A stretch of 64,000 bases of DNA from Bin87 sp034423115 (GTDB taxonomy: Bacteria; Chloroflexota; Dehalococcoidia; Lucifugimonadales; UBA3495): positions 46,814 to 110,813 of the forward strand of contig DAOUJD010000056.1 of NCBI GenBank assembly GCA_034423115.1. The letters run 5' to 3'. Below, piece by piece: positions 1-7,370 of the stretch (position 1 is its first letter; every line of letters starts with the position of its first letter). The position numbers were made by a program, and so were the translations under genes. The notes under the pieces are model-generated. The model did no database searches. It was given only the letters and a program-made list of their open reading frames with translations, and was not told the origin of the DNA.

Positions 1-702
1 GGCGAGGACACGCCACCCAGAAGCGCGGATGCGGTTTTCGAGCCGACCGCCACCGATACCCTCGACCTGCCCAATCCCATCAACGCTTGGGCGGTCCAGG
101 GCACGCCGGCCGATTCGTGCATCCTCGCGCTGGAGCAGTTGGTGAATCCAAAGCCCGACCTGGTCGTTAGCGGCATCAATCGCGGCTCCAACCTGGGCTG
201 GGACGTCATTGTTTCGGGCACCGTTGGCGCGGCGTTTCAGGGATTCGTGCGCGGTTACCCAACTATTGCGATCTCCGTTGGCTCCGTTCAGGCTCCTCGC
301 TACGGCTTTGCCTCCGAGGTTGTGGCGGCCCTGGCCCGTAGCTTGAATGACGCACCAACCGTATCGCCGCAGTTTTTCCTCAACGTCAACGTACCCAACG
401 AGCCGATGGAACGAATCGCGGGGGTCAGGATCACCCGACTGGGCGGTCGCGCTTACGGCGAGTCGGTGCGGACGGAGGATTCCTTCGGCCATCGTCGCTA
501 TTGGATTTCGCGGAACCGCGCGTTTCTCTCGGGCGGCGATGGGACCGACATCACGGCGCACAAGGACAATCACATCACGATCACGCCCATGGGCATGGCA
601 TTTTCCGCCACCGACGAGCGCATGGCATTGGTGCAGAGTCTCGTCGATTCCGCAGGAATTTTACCGTCGCCTGCGCCGGCGGCGAGCGGCGCTACGGCTT
701 GA
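1..702 (+). CDS. surE: 5'/3'-nucleotidase SurE, 5'-truncated by the window
   Basis: SurE is a metal-dependent nucleoside monophosphate phosphatase. Frame 1 is open from the first base, so about 233 C-terminal residues are present and the N-terminal metal-binding motif (usually NDDG) lies outside the window. Visible family signatures are GTPADS followed by ALEQLV (around bases 112-144), SGINRGSNLG (from base 169), SGTVGAA (from 205) and the central PTIAISVG segment. The C-terminal part, with FLNVNVPN and an ITITPM segment near the end, also fits the family. A TTG at 139 could be mistaken for a start, but the conserved GTPADS motif upstream shows that the real protein begins before base 1. The gene converges with, and overlaps by about 40 bp, the minus-strand membrane protein gene ending at 661. 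Confidence 0.93.
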   Translation, partial: GEDTPPRSADAVFEPTATDTLDLPNPINAWAVQGTPADSCILALEQLVNPKPDLVVSGINRGSNLGWDVIVSGTVGAAFQGFVRGYPTIAISVGSVQAPRYGFASEVVAALARSLNDAPTVSPQFFLNVNVPNEPMERIAGVRITRLGGRAYGESVRTEDSFGHRRYWISRNRAFLSGGDGTDITAHKDNHITITPMGMAFSATDERMALVQSLVDSAGILPSPAPAASGATA

Positions 703-1215
703 GCGCCGTCGCGGTTCCTCGGTGCCTGTTTGGTTTATTTGACGGGTCGGAGGGACGGTTTCTCCCGACTCGTAGGCGGCGAACCCTCCAGCGTCCCGGA
801 TCCGCCGAATGCGCGGTCGGTCCCGTGTCAACCACAACGATTGGGTGATGACCGTCAGGACGATACCCGGGGCAACCAGCGCCAGCAGCGTTGGGTCCAT
901 CAATGACTCGCCGTTCTGCCAACGATATTGGGTCCTGAGAAATATCCATCCGCCGCCGATGATGATCCACGCCCACGACAGCGCGCCTGACAGCACACTG
1001 TTGTGCCACGGCGATCGTATGAACAGGATCGCGCTGCACGGCCACCAGACGAAGGTCGGGACTATGAACCATCCCTGGTAGTACCAGGGTTTGAAGGCGT
1101 CCGGCGGTACCGGAGGCGGGGCCGTTGGCGGGTCTGGCGGTGCCGGGCGTTCGGGGTCGCGCTCGGGCTCGGTCGGATCCCCGGCCCGATCATCGTCGCT
1201 AACTGGATCCCGCAT
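661..1215 (-). CDS. Small multi-pass membrane protein with proline-rich N-terminus, unknown function
   Basis: No family is recognised. The roughly 184-residue product starts with a charged, Pro-rich and presumably disordered stretch of about 45 residues. It continues with three or four hydrophobic segments rich in Trp (FIVPTFVWWPCSAILF, a second around WAWIIIGGGWIFL, a third around LLALVAPGIVLTVI) and ends in a strongly basic Arg tail. The Arg tail is encoded antisense to the end of surE, so its exact extent is less certain. The ATG at 1215 was chosen because the codons upstream run into the neighbouring gene. It lies 16 bp downstream of the small gene at 1232-1495 and is probably cotranscribed with it from the promoter near 1605. 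An integral membrane location is inferred. Confidence 0.6.
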   Translation of the reverse strand: MRDPVSDDDRAGDPTEPERDPERPAPPDPPTAPPPVPPDAFKPWYYQGWFIVPTFVWWPCSAILFIRSPWHNSVLSGALSWAWIIIGGGWIFLRTQYRWQNGESLMDPTLLALVAPGIVLTVITQSLWLTRDRPRIRRIRDAGGFAAYESGETVPPTRQINQTGTEEPRRRSSRSAARRRRRRR

Positions 1216-1231
1216 CCGATGAGAAATCACG

Positions 1232-1495
1232 TTAGTTACGGGCCAGCACCAGGTGGAACTCAAGCTCACCGATGTGGCGGCCCTTGTTGATGGACGCCGC
1301 GGCGTATTCCAGGCACATACGAGCGAAGCCGGGGTACTCGTAGATGTTGCGGCCCAACACCACCTTGGGCACCGTGGTCTCCAGATCGACTTCGAGGTAG
1401 TTGGGATCCTCGTCGTTCACGGATACGTCCACGTCCCGATTGGTGATCCGTTCCAGCTTATTGTGCAGGCGGGTTACAAAGGTATTGTTTTCCAA
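1232..1495 (-). CDS. Conserved-looking small acidic protein, unknown function
   Basis: This is an 87-residue protein with no recognised family. It has a mixed alpha/beta look: a helical start (NTFVTRLHNKLERITN), an acidic strand region (DVDVSVNDEDPNYLEVDLE), and a C-terminal part ending in GELEFHLVLARN. There are no cysteines beyond one and no membrane segment. The start is a TTG at 1495 preceded by an AGGAGAGAG Shine-Dalgarno run about 6 bases upstream, which fixes the start convincingly. It is the first gene of a probable two-gene minus-strand unit and has its own promoter and palindrome about 90-110 bp upstream, so it may be a regulated gene. It is transcribed divergently from the MFS transporter. 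Confidence 0.65.
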   Translation of the reverse strand: MENNTFVTRLHNKLERITNRDVDVSVNDEDPNYLEVDLETTVPKVVLGRNIYEYPGFARMCLEYAAASINKGRHIGELEFHLVLARN

Positions 1496-1580
1496 CTTTT
1501 ACTCTCTCCTCTTGGTGCTGTTATACAGCGAAGTTTGATTGCGGGTTTGGCGCCGGGTACGGCGCGGGGTTTGTAGTTTT

Positions 1581-1596
1581 CCAATAAATTTATTGG
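1581..1596. promoter_or_regulatory. Perfect 16-bp palindrome, candidate operator
   Basis: CCAATAAATTTATTGG is a perfect inverted repeat in an AT-rich patch inside otherwise G+C-rich DNA. It lies 3 bases downstream of the minus-strand -10 element at 1605-1600, so it covers the predicted transcription start (about 1593). That is a classical repressor position. The divergent spacer between the small minus gene and the MFS gene makes a regulator-binding site plausible. The binding protein is unknown. Confidence 0.5.
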
Positions 1597-1599
1597 GAT

Positions 1600-1608
1600 A
1601 TTATAGCA
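1600..1608 (-). promoter_or_regulatory. Extended -10 promoter (TGC-TATAAT) for the small minus-strand operon
   Basis: Reading the minus strand gives TGC then TATAAT, a perfect -10 hexamer with the TGn extension. No good -35 is visible 17 bases upstream, as expected for extended -10 promoters. It points to the TTG-started gene at 1495. Confidence 0.55.
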
Positions 1609-1660
1609 AAGGGTGTCGTGCCGCCTGTACCGACATCTCCGCATTTCGAGAAAATCGGTA

Positions 1661-1669
1661 TGCTATGAT
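1661..1669 (+). promoter_or_regulatory. Extended -10 promoter (TGC-TATGAT) for the MFS gene
   Basis: TGC followed by TATGAT lies 57 bp before the MFS start. No convincing -35 is present. The same TGC-TATAAT-like pattern recurs at other promoters in the window. Confidence 0.45.
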
Positions 1670-1725
1670 GCGCCGGTTGCACCTTCGCGGGCGGCCCTGC
1701 GGCTGCCCATTTTTGTTTCCCTGGT

Positions 1726-3018
1726 ATGGCTTTCATCCCCGCCACTTTAATACCCGGATGGGTCAGGACCTACGCCGCCGTTGTCCTTGCGGTGGCGCTG
1801 GCCGTCAACCTGATCACCAGCTTCTCCCTGTACGTTCAAGCGCTGACCATACCGGGAATGAAGAGCAGCTTCGAGCTGTCCTACACCACCGTGTTCGTGC
1901 TAGTGGTGGCCTTGTCCATCTCTCGCGTCATTTCGGGATTGCTCTCCGGAGCCATGGCGTCCCGATATGGCGGGCGGTGGATGGTGACCGTGAGCGTCTT
2001 CGCCCAAGCGGCATCCATGATCCTGTTGGGTTGGTCTCCCAACTATTGGGTCGCGCTGCTCGCCATGATCGTGGTGGGCGTGTCGTCGGGAGCGGCCTTG
2101 ACCCCAATGATGGGGATGCTCGCGCCATGGTTCCGCGTCAATGACCGCGGAGTCGCCGCCGGCATCGCCGCCACCGGAGGCAGCCTGGCAATCATCTTTA
2201 CGGGCGCGATCGTGCCGCCCCTGACCGATGCCTTCGGTGATGATGCCTGGCGTTACACGTGGTACGTGCTGGCATGCACCAGCGTGTTGATTGGACTGGT
2301 GTGCGTGAGTTTCATCCGTGAAGCTCCGCCGGCACAGTCCAACCCTTCGGCGTCGATGCCGGCTAACCCGGGACCAACTGATCGCAGACCTGCTGGACGG
2401 TCCCCCACCAGTTGGCCGGTTCAGGTCTATACCAACCCCTACGTTTGGCTCATCACCGGGATGGCGTTCTGCTCCGGCTTTGTCCACGGTATCCTGACCT
2501 CCAGTTACGGCGCGTACTTGGAAGTGGAACATGGAATCGATGTTGCAGTAGTCGGCGCGCTGTTCATGTCGATTGGGGTGCTCAGCATTGGCAGCGGTGT
2601 CGGGTCCGGCGCGCTTTCGGATCGCGTCGGCCGAGGGATGGCGTTCGGCGCCACGTTTTTGATCGAGGTTGTGTGCCACACTCTATTCTGGCTTGCCCCC
2701 GAATTGACCTTTTTTGTTATCGCGTCAGTGCTGGCCGGATTTGCACTCCGGTCCACCTATACTATCTGCGCTGCCGCGGCCGGAGACTACGTTCCGGTGT
2801 ACATGGCGCCGGCTGCCTTTGGACTGATGGGAATGGGCGCCGGCATCGGGAGCACCATCTCCCCGATCATCGCGGGACCTATCGCCGACGCCACCGGTAC
2901 ACTGAAGTGGTCCTACGCGATGTCCGCCGGAATAGCGTTGGTCGGGGCGACCTTGGGGTTCATCCTGCATTTCAAGGGACGCAACGATCAACTGCGCGGT
3001 GCGAACGTCAATCGATAA
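1726..3018 (+). CDS. MFS transporter (possible organic-anion permease type)
   Basis: This is a 430-residue, 12-helix major facilitator superfamily permease of the inner membrane. The N-terminal half shows helices from about residue 12 and the loop-2/3 region ASRYGGRWM, which corresponds to the MFS GxxxDRxGRR motif in a relaxed form. The second half repeats this as GALSDRVGRGMAFG around residues 290-304, a much better match. A hydrophilic central loop (about 205-230) separates the two six-helix bundles. The overall style (FSLYVQALTIPGMKSSFELSYTTV) resembles oxalate/formate-antiporter-like or monocarboxylate MFS members, but the substrate cannot be named from sequence. The ATG at 1726 has no clear Shine-Dalgarno site. 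The next gene, a LmbE-like hydrolase, follows after 23 bp, which suggests a transport-plus-hydrolysis unit. Confidence 0.88.
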   Translation: MAFIPATLIPGWVRTYAAVVLAVALAVNLITSFSLYVQALTIPGMKSSFELSYTTVFVLVVALSISRVISGLLSGAMASRYGGRWMVTVSVFAQAASMILLGWSPNYWVALLAMIVVGVSSGAALTPMMGMLAPWFRVNDRGVAAGIAATGGSLAIIFTGAIVPPLTDAFGDDAWRYTWYVLACTSVLIGLVCVSFIREAPPAQSNPSASMPANPGPTDRRPAGRSPTSWPVQVYTNPYVWLITGMAFCSGFVHGILTSSYGAYLEVEHGIDVAVVGALFMSIGVLSIGSGVGSGALSDRVGRGMAFGATFLIEVVCHTLFWLAPELTFFVIASVLAGFALRSTYTICAAAAGDYVPVYMAPAAFGLMGMGAGIGSTISPIIAGPIADATGTLKWSYAMSAGIALVGATLGFILHFKGRNDQLRGANVNR

Positions 3019-3041
3019 ACGCCGAGGAAAGGATTCTGTAG

Positions 3042-3758
3042 ATGTCGAGTCAATGGAACGAGGATTTCAACAGAGCGATGGTCGTTGTGGCCCACGCTGA
3101 CGATGCCGAGTGGGGCTGCGCGGGTACCGTGGCGCGCCTTTGCGCCGAGGGCTGGGACGTGGCATACGTCATTTGCACCGATGGCAGCAAGGGCAGCGAC
3201 GATCCGGATATGACTGTTAAGAGGCTGGTGAAGATGCGGGAGCAGGAACAGCGGGATGCCGCCGACGTCCTGGGTTTGTCTCAGGTGTTTTTCCTGGGTT
3301 ATCCCGACGCATATCTGGAGTCGACCCTGCAATTGCGTAAGGACATATCGCGCGCCATTCGCATCCATCGCCCCGACGTTCTGATCTGCATGAATCCGGT
3401 GCGGAATCTGGACGGCGCGGGATATATCGACCATCCTGACCACTTTGCATCCGGCGACGCGGCCATGGGCGCAGTGTATCCGGCAGCGCGCGACCGCCTT
3501 ACATTCCCCGAGCTATTCAACGATGAGGGGTTGGAGCCCCACAAGGTGCGCCAGGTTTGGATAATGGGGCGCACTGAGCCTGACCACGTCGTGGACGTCA
3601 CCGACCACATCGAAACCGCGGTGGCCGCGTTGAGGGCGCACCGTAGCCAGGTGGATTACGAATCCGCCGACCGCTACCTCAAAGAATGGCGACGACGGGA
3701 TGGGAAGCGTATCGGGGTCGAATATGCCGAGGTGTTCAAACGGTTCACCCTCGGCTAG
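3042..3758 (+). CDS. PIG-L/LmbE family zinc N-deacetylase-like protein (copy 1)
   Basis: This 238-residue member of the PIG-L/LmbE-like fold family has relatives that remove acetyl or related groups from amino sugars and conjugates (for example MshB or BshB). The N-terminal catalytic motif reads AHADDAEWG (residues 17-25), a variant of AHPDDxExG, so the general-base Asp and the metal-binding His and Asp are present. The second metal motif appears as DHPDH at about residues 130-134. TDGSKGS (about 47-53) and the REQEQRDAADVLG segment are typical of the family. It starts at an ATG 23 bp after the MFS gene with AGGAAAGG upstream, so the two are probably cotranscribed. The natural substrate is unknown. 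A paralog lacking the catalytic aspartates lies at 57509-58240. Confidence 0.88.
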   Translation: MSSQWNEDFNRAMVVVAHADDAEWGCAGTVARLCAEGWDVAYVICTDGSKGSDDPDMTVKRLVKMREQEQRDAADVLGLSQVFFLGYPDAYLESTLQLRKDISRAIRIHRPDVLICMNPVRNLDGAGYIDHPDHFASGDAAMGAVYPAARDRLTFPELFNDEGLEPHKVRQVWIMGRTEPDHVVDVTDHIETAVAALRAHRSQVDYESADRYLKEWRRRDGKRIGVEYAEVFKRFTLG

Positions 3759-3890
3759 AGGTCCCGGATACGGCCAGGTTCCGCACACTAGCCCACGCGC
3801 CCCAAAAGTGGTATCGTTCCGATACGTAGGTCGGCTTGCCCGGTTGGCATAGAGCCGGCTGTTATCTTACCGTCTAGCAAGGAGGGACAA

Positions 3891-4316
3891 ATGCCTCAGA
3901 TTAAACACATCGCCATCGCCACCAATGACGCCGAAAAGACCGCCAAATTCTATGCTGAAGTGTTCGGACTGCGCGAAGTTGCCAAGCTGGAAAGCGCCAA
4001 CGCCAACGGCTACATGCTCAGCGACGGCAACGTCAACATGGCCATTCTGGACTTCCAGAACGACACCGTGGCCGGTGAGCGCGGCAAGGACTGGGAAGGC
4101 ATCCACCACATCGGGTTTGAAGTGGAAAACCTGGAAGACATCGAGCGGCGTCTGTCCGAGGCCAATTCCAAGCCGATGGACGAAGTCAACCATGCCCTCC
4201 ATGCTGGGATGAGTGGTCCGCGCACCCAGAACGTTGAGACCAAATACGAGGGTCCCAACGGAGAAATGATAGACGTATCCGAGACCGGATGGATCGGCAC
4301 CCGCGGCCTCGACTAA
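3891..4316 (+). CDS. VOC superfamily (glyoxalase/bleomycin-resistance fold) protein
   Basis: The 141-residue product carries a vicinal-oxygen-chelate fold. It opens with IKHIAIATNDAEKTAKFYAEVFGL, the usual first beta-alpha unit with a His that can bind metal. A second module has HHIGFEVENLEDIERRL (about residues 64-80), and a C-terminal strand EGPNGEMIDVSETGW supplies a Glu. Known relatives include methylmalonyl-CoA epimerase, glyoxalase I and ring-cleavage dioxygenases; the exact reaction is not determinable. The start is an ATG with AGGAGG 5 bases upstream. The gene stands alone after a 130-bp spacer in which the 3855-3870 stretch holds a weak -10-like TATCTT. Confidence 0.85.
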   Translation: MPQIKHIAIATNDAEKTAKFYAEVFGLREVAKLESANANGYMLSDGNVNMAILDFQNDTVAGERGKDWEGIHHIGFEVENLEDIERRLSEANSKPMDEVNHALHAGMSGPRTQNVETKYEGPNGEMIDVSETGWIGTRGLD

Positions 4317-4393
4317 GCGCCGGGTTTCCGACCTAACTCATACGAATTGAGACTGACCAGGGCGATGCCGTGCGCATCGCCCAAGGAGCAGCC

Positions 4394-4870
4394 GTGAATA
4401 CTCAACCCAGGCAACTCACTTGTTACATCAAAAGAACTCGTTCCAACCCCGATATGTGGGAAGCATTCTGTGTCGAACTCGACATACCGGCCGTCGGAGA
4501 CAGCTACGAAGAAGTAGCGGCGATGATGTACCAGGCGGTGGATAACTACATCGACTACGTTTACCAGAATCAACCCGATGACGAGCAGCGCCTGCTGTAT
4601 CGCCCGATGCCCAAGGCCGATGTTTGGAAGCTCCAGTTTGAAGAGCGTTTTTTGCAGCGCCTGCCCTTTTCAAATCGACAGGTCAGGAAGATATTCCTGA
4701 GCGCAGAGAAGGGAATTCCCATCCAACTGGATCCGCATTACACCGAGCTTTGTCTCACCTGCAAAAAATATCGCAGCATCAGTGAGTTCGAAGTCTTCCA
4801 CGAACCGAATTCCGCATACGTCTGGTACGACAAGACCTGCAACATCTGCAAACAGGCCGGGGTGCAATAA
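4394..4870 (+). CDS. HicB-like domain plus C-terminal zinc-knuckle protein, paralog A
   Basis: The 158-residue protein is not in a family I can name. Residues 1-60 resemble the HicB/partial RNase H fold (LTCYIKRT, then FCVELDIPAVGDSYEEVAAMMYQAVDNYIDYV), as found in HicB antitoxins and UPF0150-type proteins. The middle, about 65-115, is a conserved linker or extra domain. The C-terminus has two CxxC pairs (Cys120/123 and Cys149/152) that could bind one zinc. No HicA toxin gene is adjacent. The start is a GTG at 4394 with AAGGAG 6 bases upstream, rather than the in-frame ATG at 4370. A same-length paralog follows 57 bp downstream. Confidence 0.75.
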   Translation: MNTQPRQLTCYIKRTRSNPDMWEAFCVELDIPAVGDSYEEVAAMMYQAVDNYIDYVYQNQPDDEQRLLYRPMPKADVWKLQFEERFLQRLPFSNRQVRKIFLSAEKGIPIQLDPHYTELCLTCKKYRSISEFEVFHEPNSAYVWYDKTCNICKQAGVQ

Positions 4871-4927
4871 TCCTGTAGTAAGCGGCAATAACGCTAAAGG
4901 CTCTCCGCGTTGGCACGGGAGGGTTCC

Positions 4928-5404
4928 ATGAATGTCAAACCGCGGCAATTGACCTGCTATATCAAGAAGACTCAATCGGACCCGGAAACCTGGGAAGGGT
5001 TCTGCGTCGACATCGACGTTCCCGCCATCGGAGATTCCTACGAAGATGTCGTTTCCTCCCTTTACGAAGCGGTGGACAACTACATCGAGTATGTGTACGA
5101 ACGGCAGCCCGACGACGAGCAGCTACTGCTCTACCGGCCCATGGCCGGCAGCGACGCCTTCAAGTTGATGGTGCAGGAACGAATTCTGCAACACCTGCCG
5201 TTTTCCAAGCTCCAGATTCGCAAGGTATTCATCAACGCGGAGAGGGGCTTGCCGCCCCAGCTAGACCCCGACCACACTCAACTGTGCTTCGTCTGCCGCA
5301 AATACCGGGATGTGGGCCTGTTCGATCTCTACCAGTCGTCGAACACCTCTTACGCCTGGTACGACACGGCATGCCACGTGTGCAAACAGTCCGGTAGGGT
5401 GTAG
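4928..5404 (+). CDS. HicB-like domain plus C-terminal zinc-knuckle protein, paralog B
   Basis: This tandem duplicate of the preceding gene also has 158 residues, with all four zinc-ligand cysteines at identical positions (120, 123, 149, 152). The blocks RQLTCYIKK, GDSYEDVV, YEAVDNYIEYVYERQPDDEQ and LLYRPM are strongly conserved with paralog A, while surface positions differ. This indicates an old duplication maintained by selection rather than a recent copy. The start is the ATG at 4928, because GGGAGGG lies just upstream; an in-frame ATG at 4910 precedes that site and is unlikely. A strong hairpin follows about 70 bp after the stop. Function unknown; hetero- or homodimer formation and nucleic-acid binding are only inferences from the fold. 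Confidence 0.75.
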   Translation: MNVKPRQLTCYIKKTQSDPETWEGFCVDIDVPAIGDSYEDVVSSLYEAVDNYIEYVYERQPDDEQLLLYRPMAGSDAFKLMVQERILQHLPFSKLQIRKVFINAERGLPPQLDPDHTQLCFVCRKYRDVGLFDLYQSSNTSYAWYDTACHVCKQSGRV

Positions 5405-5474
5405 CGTTCGGACATATCACTGTATCAAACGCGCCGATGCCGATTGGGCAACAGCAGAAGTCCCTGAACTAAGA

Positions 5475-5501
5475 ACGGGCGGGTACTATCAACCCGCCCG
5501 T
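5475..5501. terminator. Bidirectional terminator-like hairpin
   Basis: ACGGGCGGG and CCCGCCCGT form a perfect 9-bp G+C-rich stem around a 9-base loop. It sits between the convergent HicB-like gene (plus) and DUF35 gene (minus). The T tract is weak on the plus strand, so efficiency is uncertain. Confidence 0.6.
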
Positions 5502-5525
5502 CATGTTTCCCGGTGTCAAGTGACA

Positions 5526-5945
5526 TTACGCTGGCCGGAACACCAGGCCCGGGTCGTCGGGATCAACCTCGCTAAGATCCAACTGCAAGGCCATCCCGGT
5601 ACGGATATTCTGGGGATTGCTTGCGTCAACCCCGGCTATCCTGGCCGATATGCGAGGGCCTTCCTCCAGCGTGACGATTCCGGTGCAATAGGGGTTGTTC
5701 CGTCCGAATCCCTTCGCCTCCAACGATGCTGGGGCCACCGAGATGCAAGTGAACGTGCTCAACGTGGCGCGACCGCTCAACTCGTGCCATTCCATGTCGT
5801 TGCTGTGGCTCACCGGATCGATGGGTCGGGCTTCGGCGTACACGTTGCCGTTTTCCCGGCACCGCACGCCCATGAACTTACCCTCTTTCAGGAACTCGTA
5901 GAACGATGCCGCATTGAACGGGCGGGCCGACGCGTCGGTACTCAC
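5526..5945 (-). CDS. DUF35 / Zn-ribbon OB-fold protein, thiolase partner
   Basis: DUF35 proteins bind acyl-CoA through an OB fold and work with thiolases such as the gene upstream here; they can channel acyl-CoA or coordinate aldol steps. The 139-residue product has the expected order: a helical start (NAASFYEFLKEGKFMGVRC), a rubredoxin-like knuckle region, then the OB fold (LSGRATLSTFTCISVAP to GPRISARIAGV). The usual four cysteines of the N-terminal knuckle are reduced to one (VRCRENGNVY), so zinc binding is probably lost. The gene lies 11 bp downstream of the thiolase on the same strand, which strongly supports a two-subunit complex. Confidence 0.8.
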   Translation of the reverse strand: MSTDASARPFNAASFYEFLKEGKFMGVRCRENGNVYAEARPIDPVSHSNDMEWHELSGRATLSTFTCISVAPASLEAKGFGRNNPYCTGIVTLEEGPRISARIAGVDASNPQNIRTGMALQLDLSEVDPDDPGLVFRPA

Positions 5946-5956
5946 AGTGCGACCTC

Positions 5957-7231
5957 CTAAGCCCGTTGCAAAACGTTGACCACGCAGGTGCCGCCGGTCC
6001 CGCCCACGTTATGGGTCAATCCGAACTCAAGGTTGGGATTGTCCAACTGGCGGTCGCCAGCCTCGCCGCGCAGCTGCTTGTAAACCTCGATGACCTGCGC
6101 CACACCGCTGGCGCCCACCGGATGCCCTTTGGCCTTGAGGCCGCCACTGGTGTTGATCGGTCGGTCTCCGGTCCTAGCCGTTCGGCCTTCGTCCACCGCG
6201 TGCGGACCCTCGCCGGGCGCGAAGAACCCCAGGTCCTCGCTGGCGACAATCTCCGCGATGGTGAAGCAGTCGTGGACTTCGGCCAACCCGATCTGCTCGG
6301 GGCCCACGCCAGCCATTTCGTAGGCCTGCGCGGAGGCCACCTTGGCAGCTGAGAGGGAGGTCAACTCGTCGGCGTCGTGCAGCGGACGCCCCGTTGCCTG
6401 GCCGATGCCGGCGATGCGGATCGGTTTGTCCGTGAATTGTTCGGCGATTTCGCTGGCCACCAGCAATACGCAGGATGCTCCATCGGTGATTGGCGCGCAG
6501 TCATAGAGGCGCAACGGCCAGGCAATCCAGGGGTTGGCCCGCGCATCGTTCAGGAAGTCCAACTCGTCTGCCCAATCCGGCACCGGTTCTCCACGTTGCT
6601 CCGAGCGCGCCTTCCGGCGATCCATCATGTCTTTGATGGTGACCTGGAACTGTGCCTTGGGATTCAGCTTGCCGTTCTCGTGGTTTTTGATGCCAACCTT
6701 GAGCAAGTGGTCCAGGTTGGTCTCGTAACGGTCCATGTGGGCCTTGGCGATGGCGCCGAAAATCCCCGGGAAGGTCAGGCCAGCGGGAACCTCATACAGC
6801 CCGTCGGCGGCCGAGGCCAGCACATCGGTGACGCCCTCGGTGGGAAGGGACGTCATCTTCTCCACGCCGCCCACCAGGACGACGTCATACATCCCGCTGG
6901 CGATTGCCATAACGCCCTCGCGCAACGCTGAACCGCTGCTGGCGCACGCGTTTTCGATTCGCGTGATGGGCGTCGGCGTCATGCCGAGCCAGTCGGCCAT
7001 GATGGGCGCGGTGTGCCCCTGGTGCTCGAACAGGTCCGCCGAGTAGTTGCCCAGGTAACCGGCCTCGATGTCCGACGCCGTTATGCCGGTGTCAATGTTT
7101 TCCTGCAGGTCCTGGAACGCCTCCACGAACAGGTCGCGGCTGGATTTGTCAGCGTACGCGCCAAACTGGGACAGTCCTGCGCCAACGATGGATACCTGCC
7201 GGGCCAGCCGGCGGGGACGGGTAGTAGCCAT
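5957..7231 (-). CDS. Thiolase-like acyl-CoA acyltransferase (SCP-x/lipid-transfer type)
   Basis: This 424-residue thiolase-fold enzyme either condenses or cleaves acyl-CoA. The catalytic cysteine is in NACASSGSALREG (about residue 90). The His motif is seen as NTSGGLKAKGHPVGASG near residue 360, and the C-terminal motif is THNVGGTGGTCVVNVL. The EVHDCFTIAEI segment is characteristic of the SCP-x/lipid-transfer-protein thiolases that pair with DUF35 proteins, not of the classical FadA or AtoB enzymes. The ATG at 7231 has GAGGAG about 10 bases upstream. With the DUF35 gene it forms a compact operon likely used for acyl-CoA chain or ring degradation. Confidence 0.9.
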   Translation of the reverse strand: MATTRPRRLARQVSIVGAGLSQFGAYADKSSRDLFVEAFQDLQENIDTGITASDIEAGYLGNYSADLFEHQGHTAPIMADWLGMTPTPITRIENACASSGSALREGVMAIASGMYDVVLVGGVEKMTSLPTEGVTDVLASAADGLYEVPAGLTFPGIFGAIAKAHMDRYETNLDHLLKVGIKNHENGKLNPKAQFQVTIKDMMDRRKARSEQRGEPVPDWADELDFLNDARANPWIAWPLRLYDCAPITDGASCVLLVASEIAEQFTDKPIRIAGIGQATGRPLHDADELTSLSAAKVASAQAYEMAGVGPEQIGLAEVHDCFTIAEIVASEDLGFFAPGEGPHAVDEGRTARTGDRPINTSGGLKAKGHPVGASGVAQVIEVYKQLRGEAGDRQLDNPNLEFGLTHNVGGTGGTCVVNVLQRA

Positions 7232-7370
7232 GTTTGGTTAGCTCCTCATATGCAAATGCGATGCGCCATCCTACACCAAAATTCACCGGCAGTGCCAGAC
7301 TCGAACTGCGATTGCATCTGCCCCGCAGGGGGCGGCAGCGCGGGAACGACTGGCTCAGGCCGCACGTGAA

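Noticed and set aside
1900..2679. 259-codon minus-strand frame opposite the MFS gene
   Set aside because: The His/Arg-rich, low-complexity product is typical of an antisense frame of a membrane protein.
4394..5404. Classical HicAB toxin-antitoxin module
   Set aside because: Only HicB-like halves are seen, twice; no HicA-like small dsRBD toxin is encoded within several hundred bases on either side.
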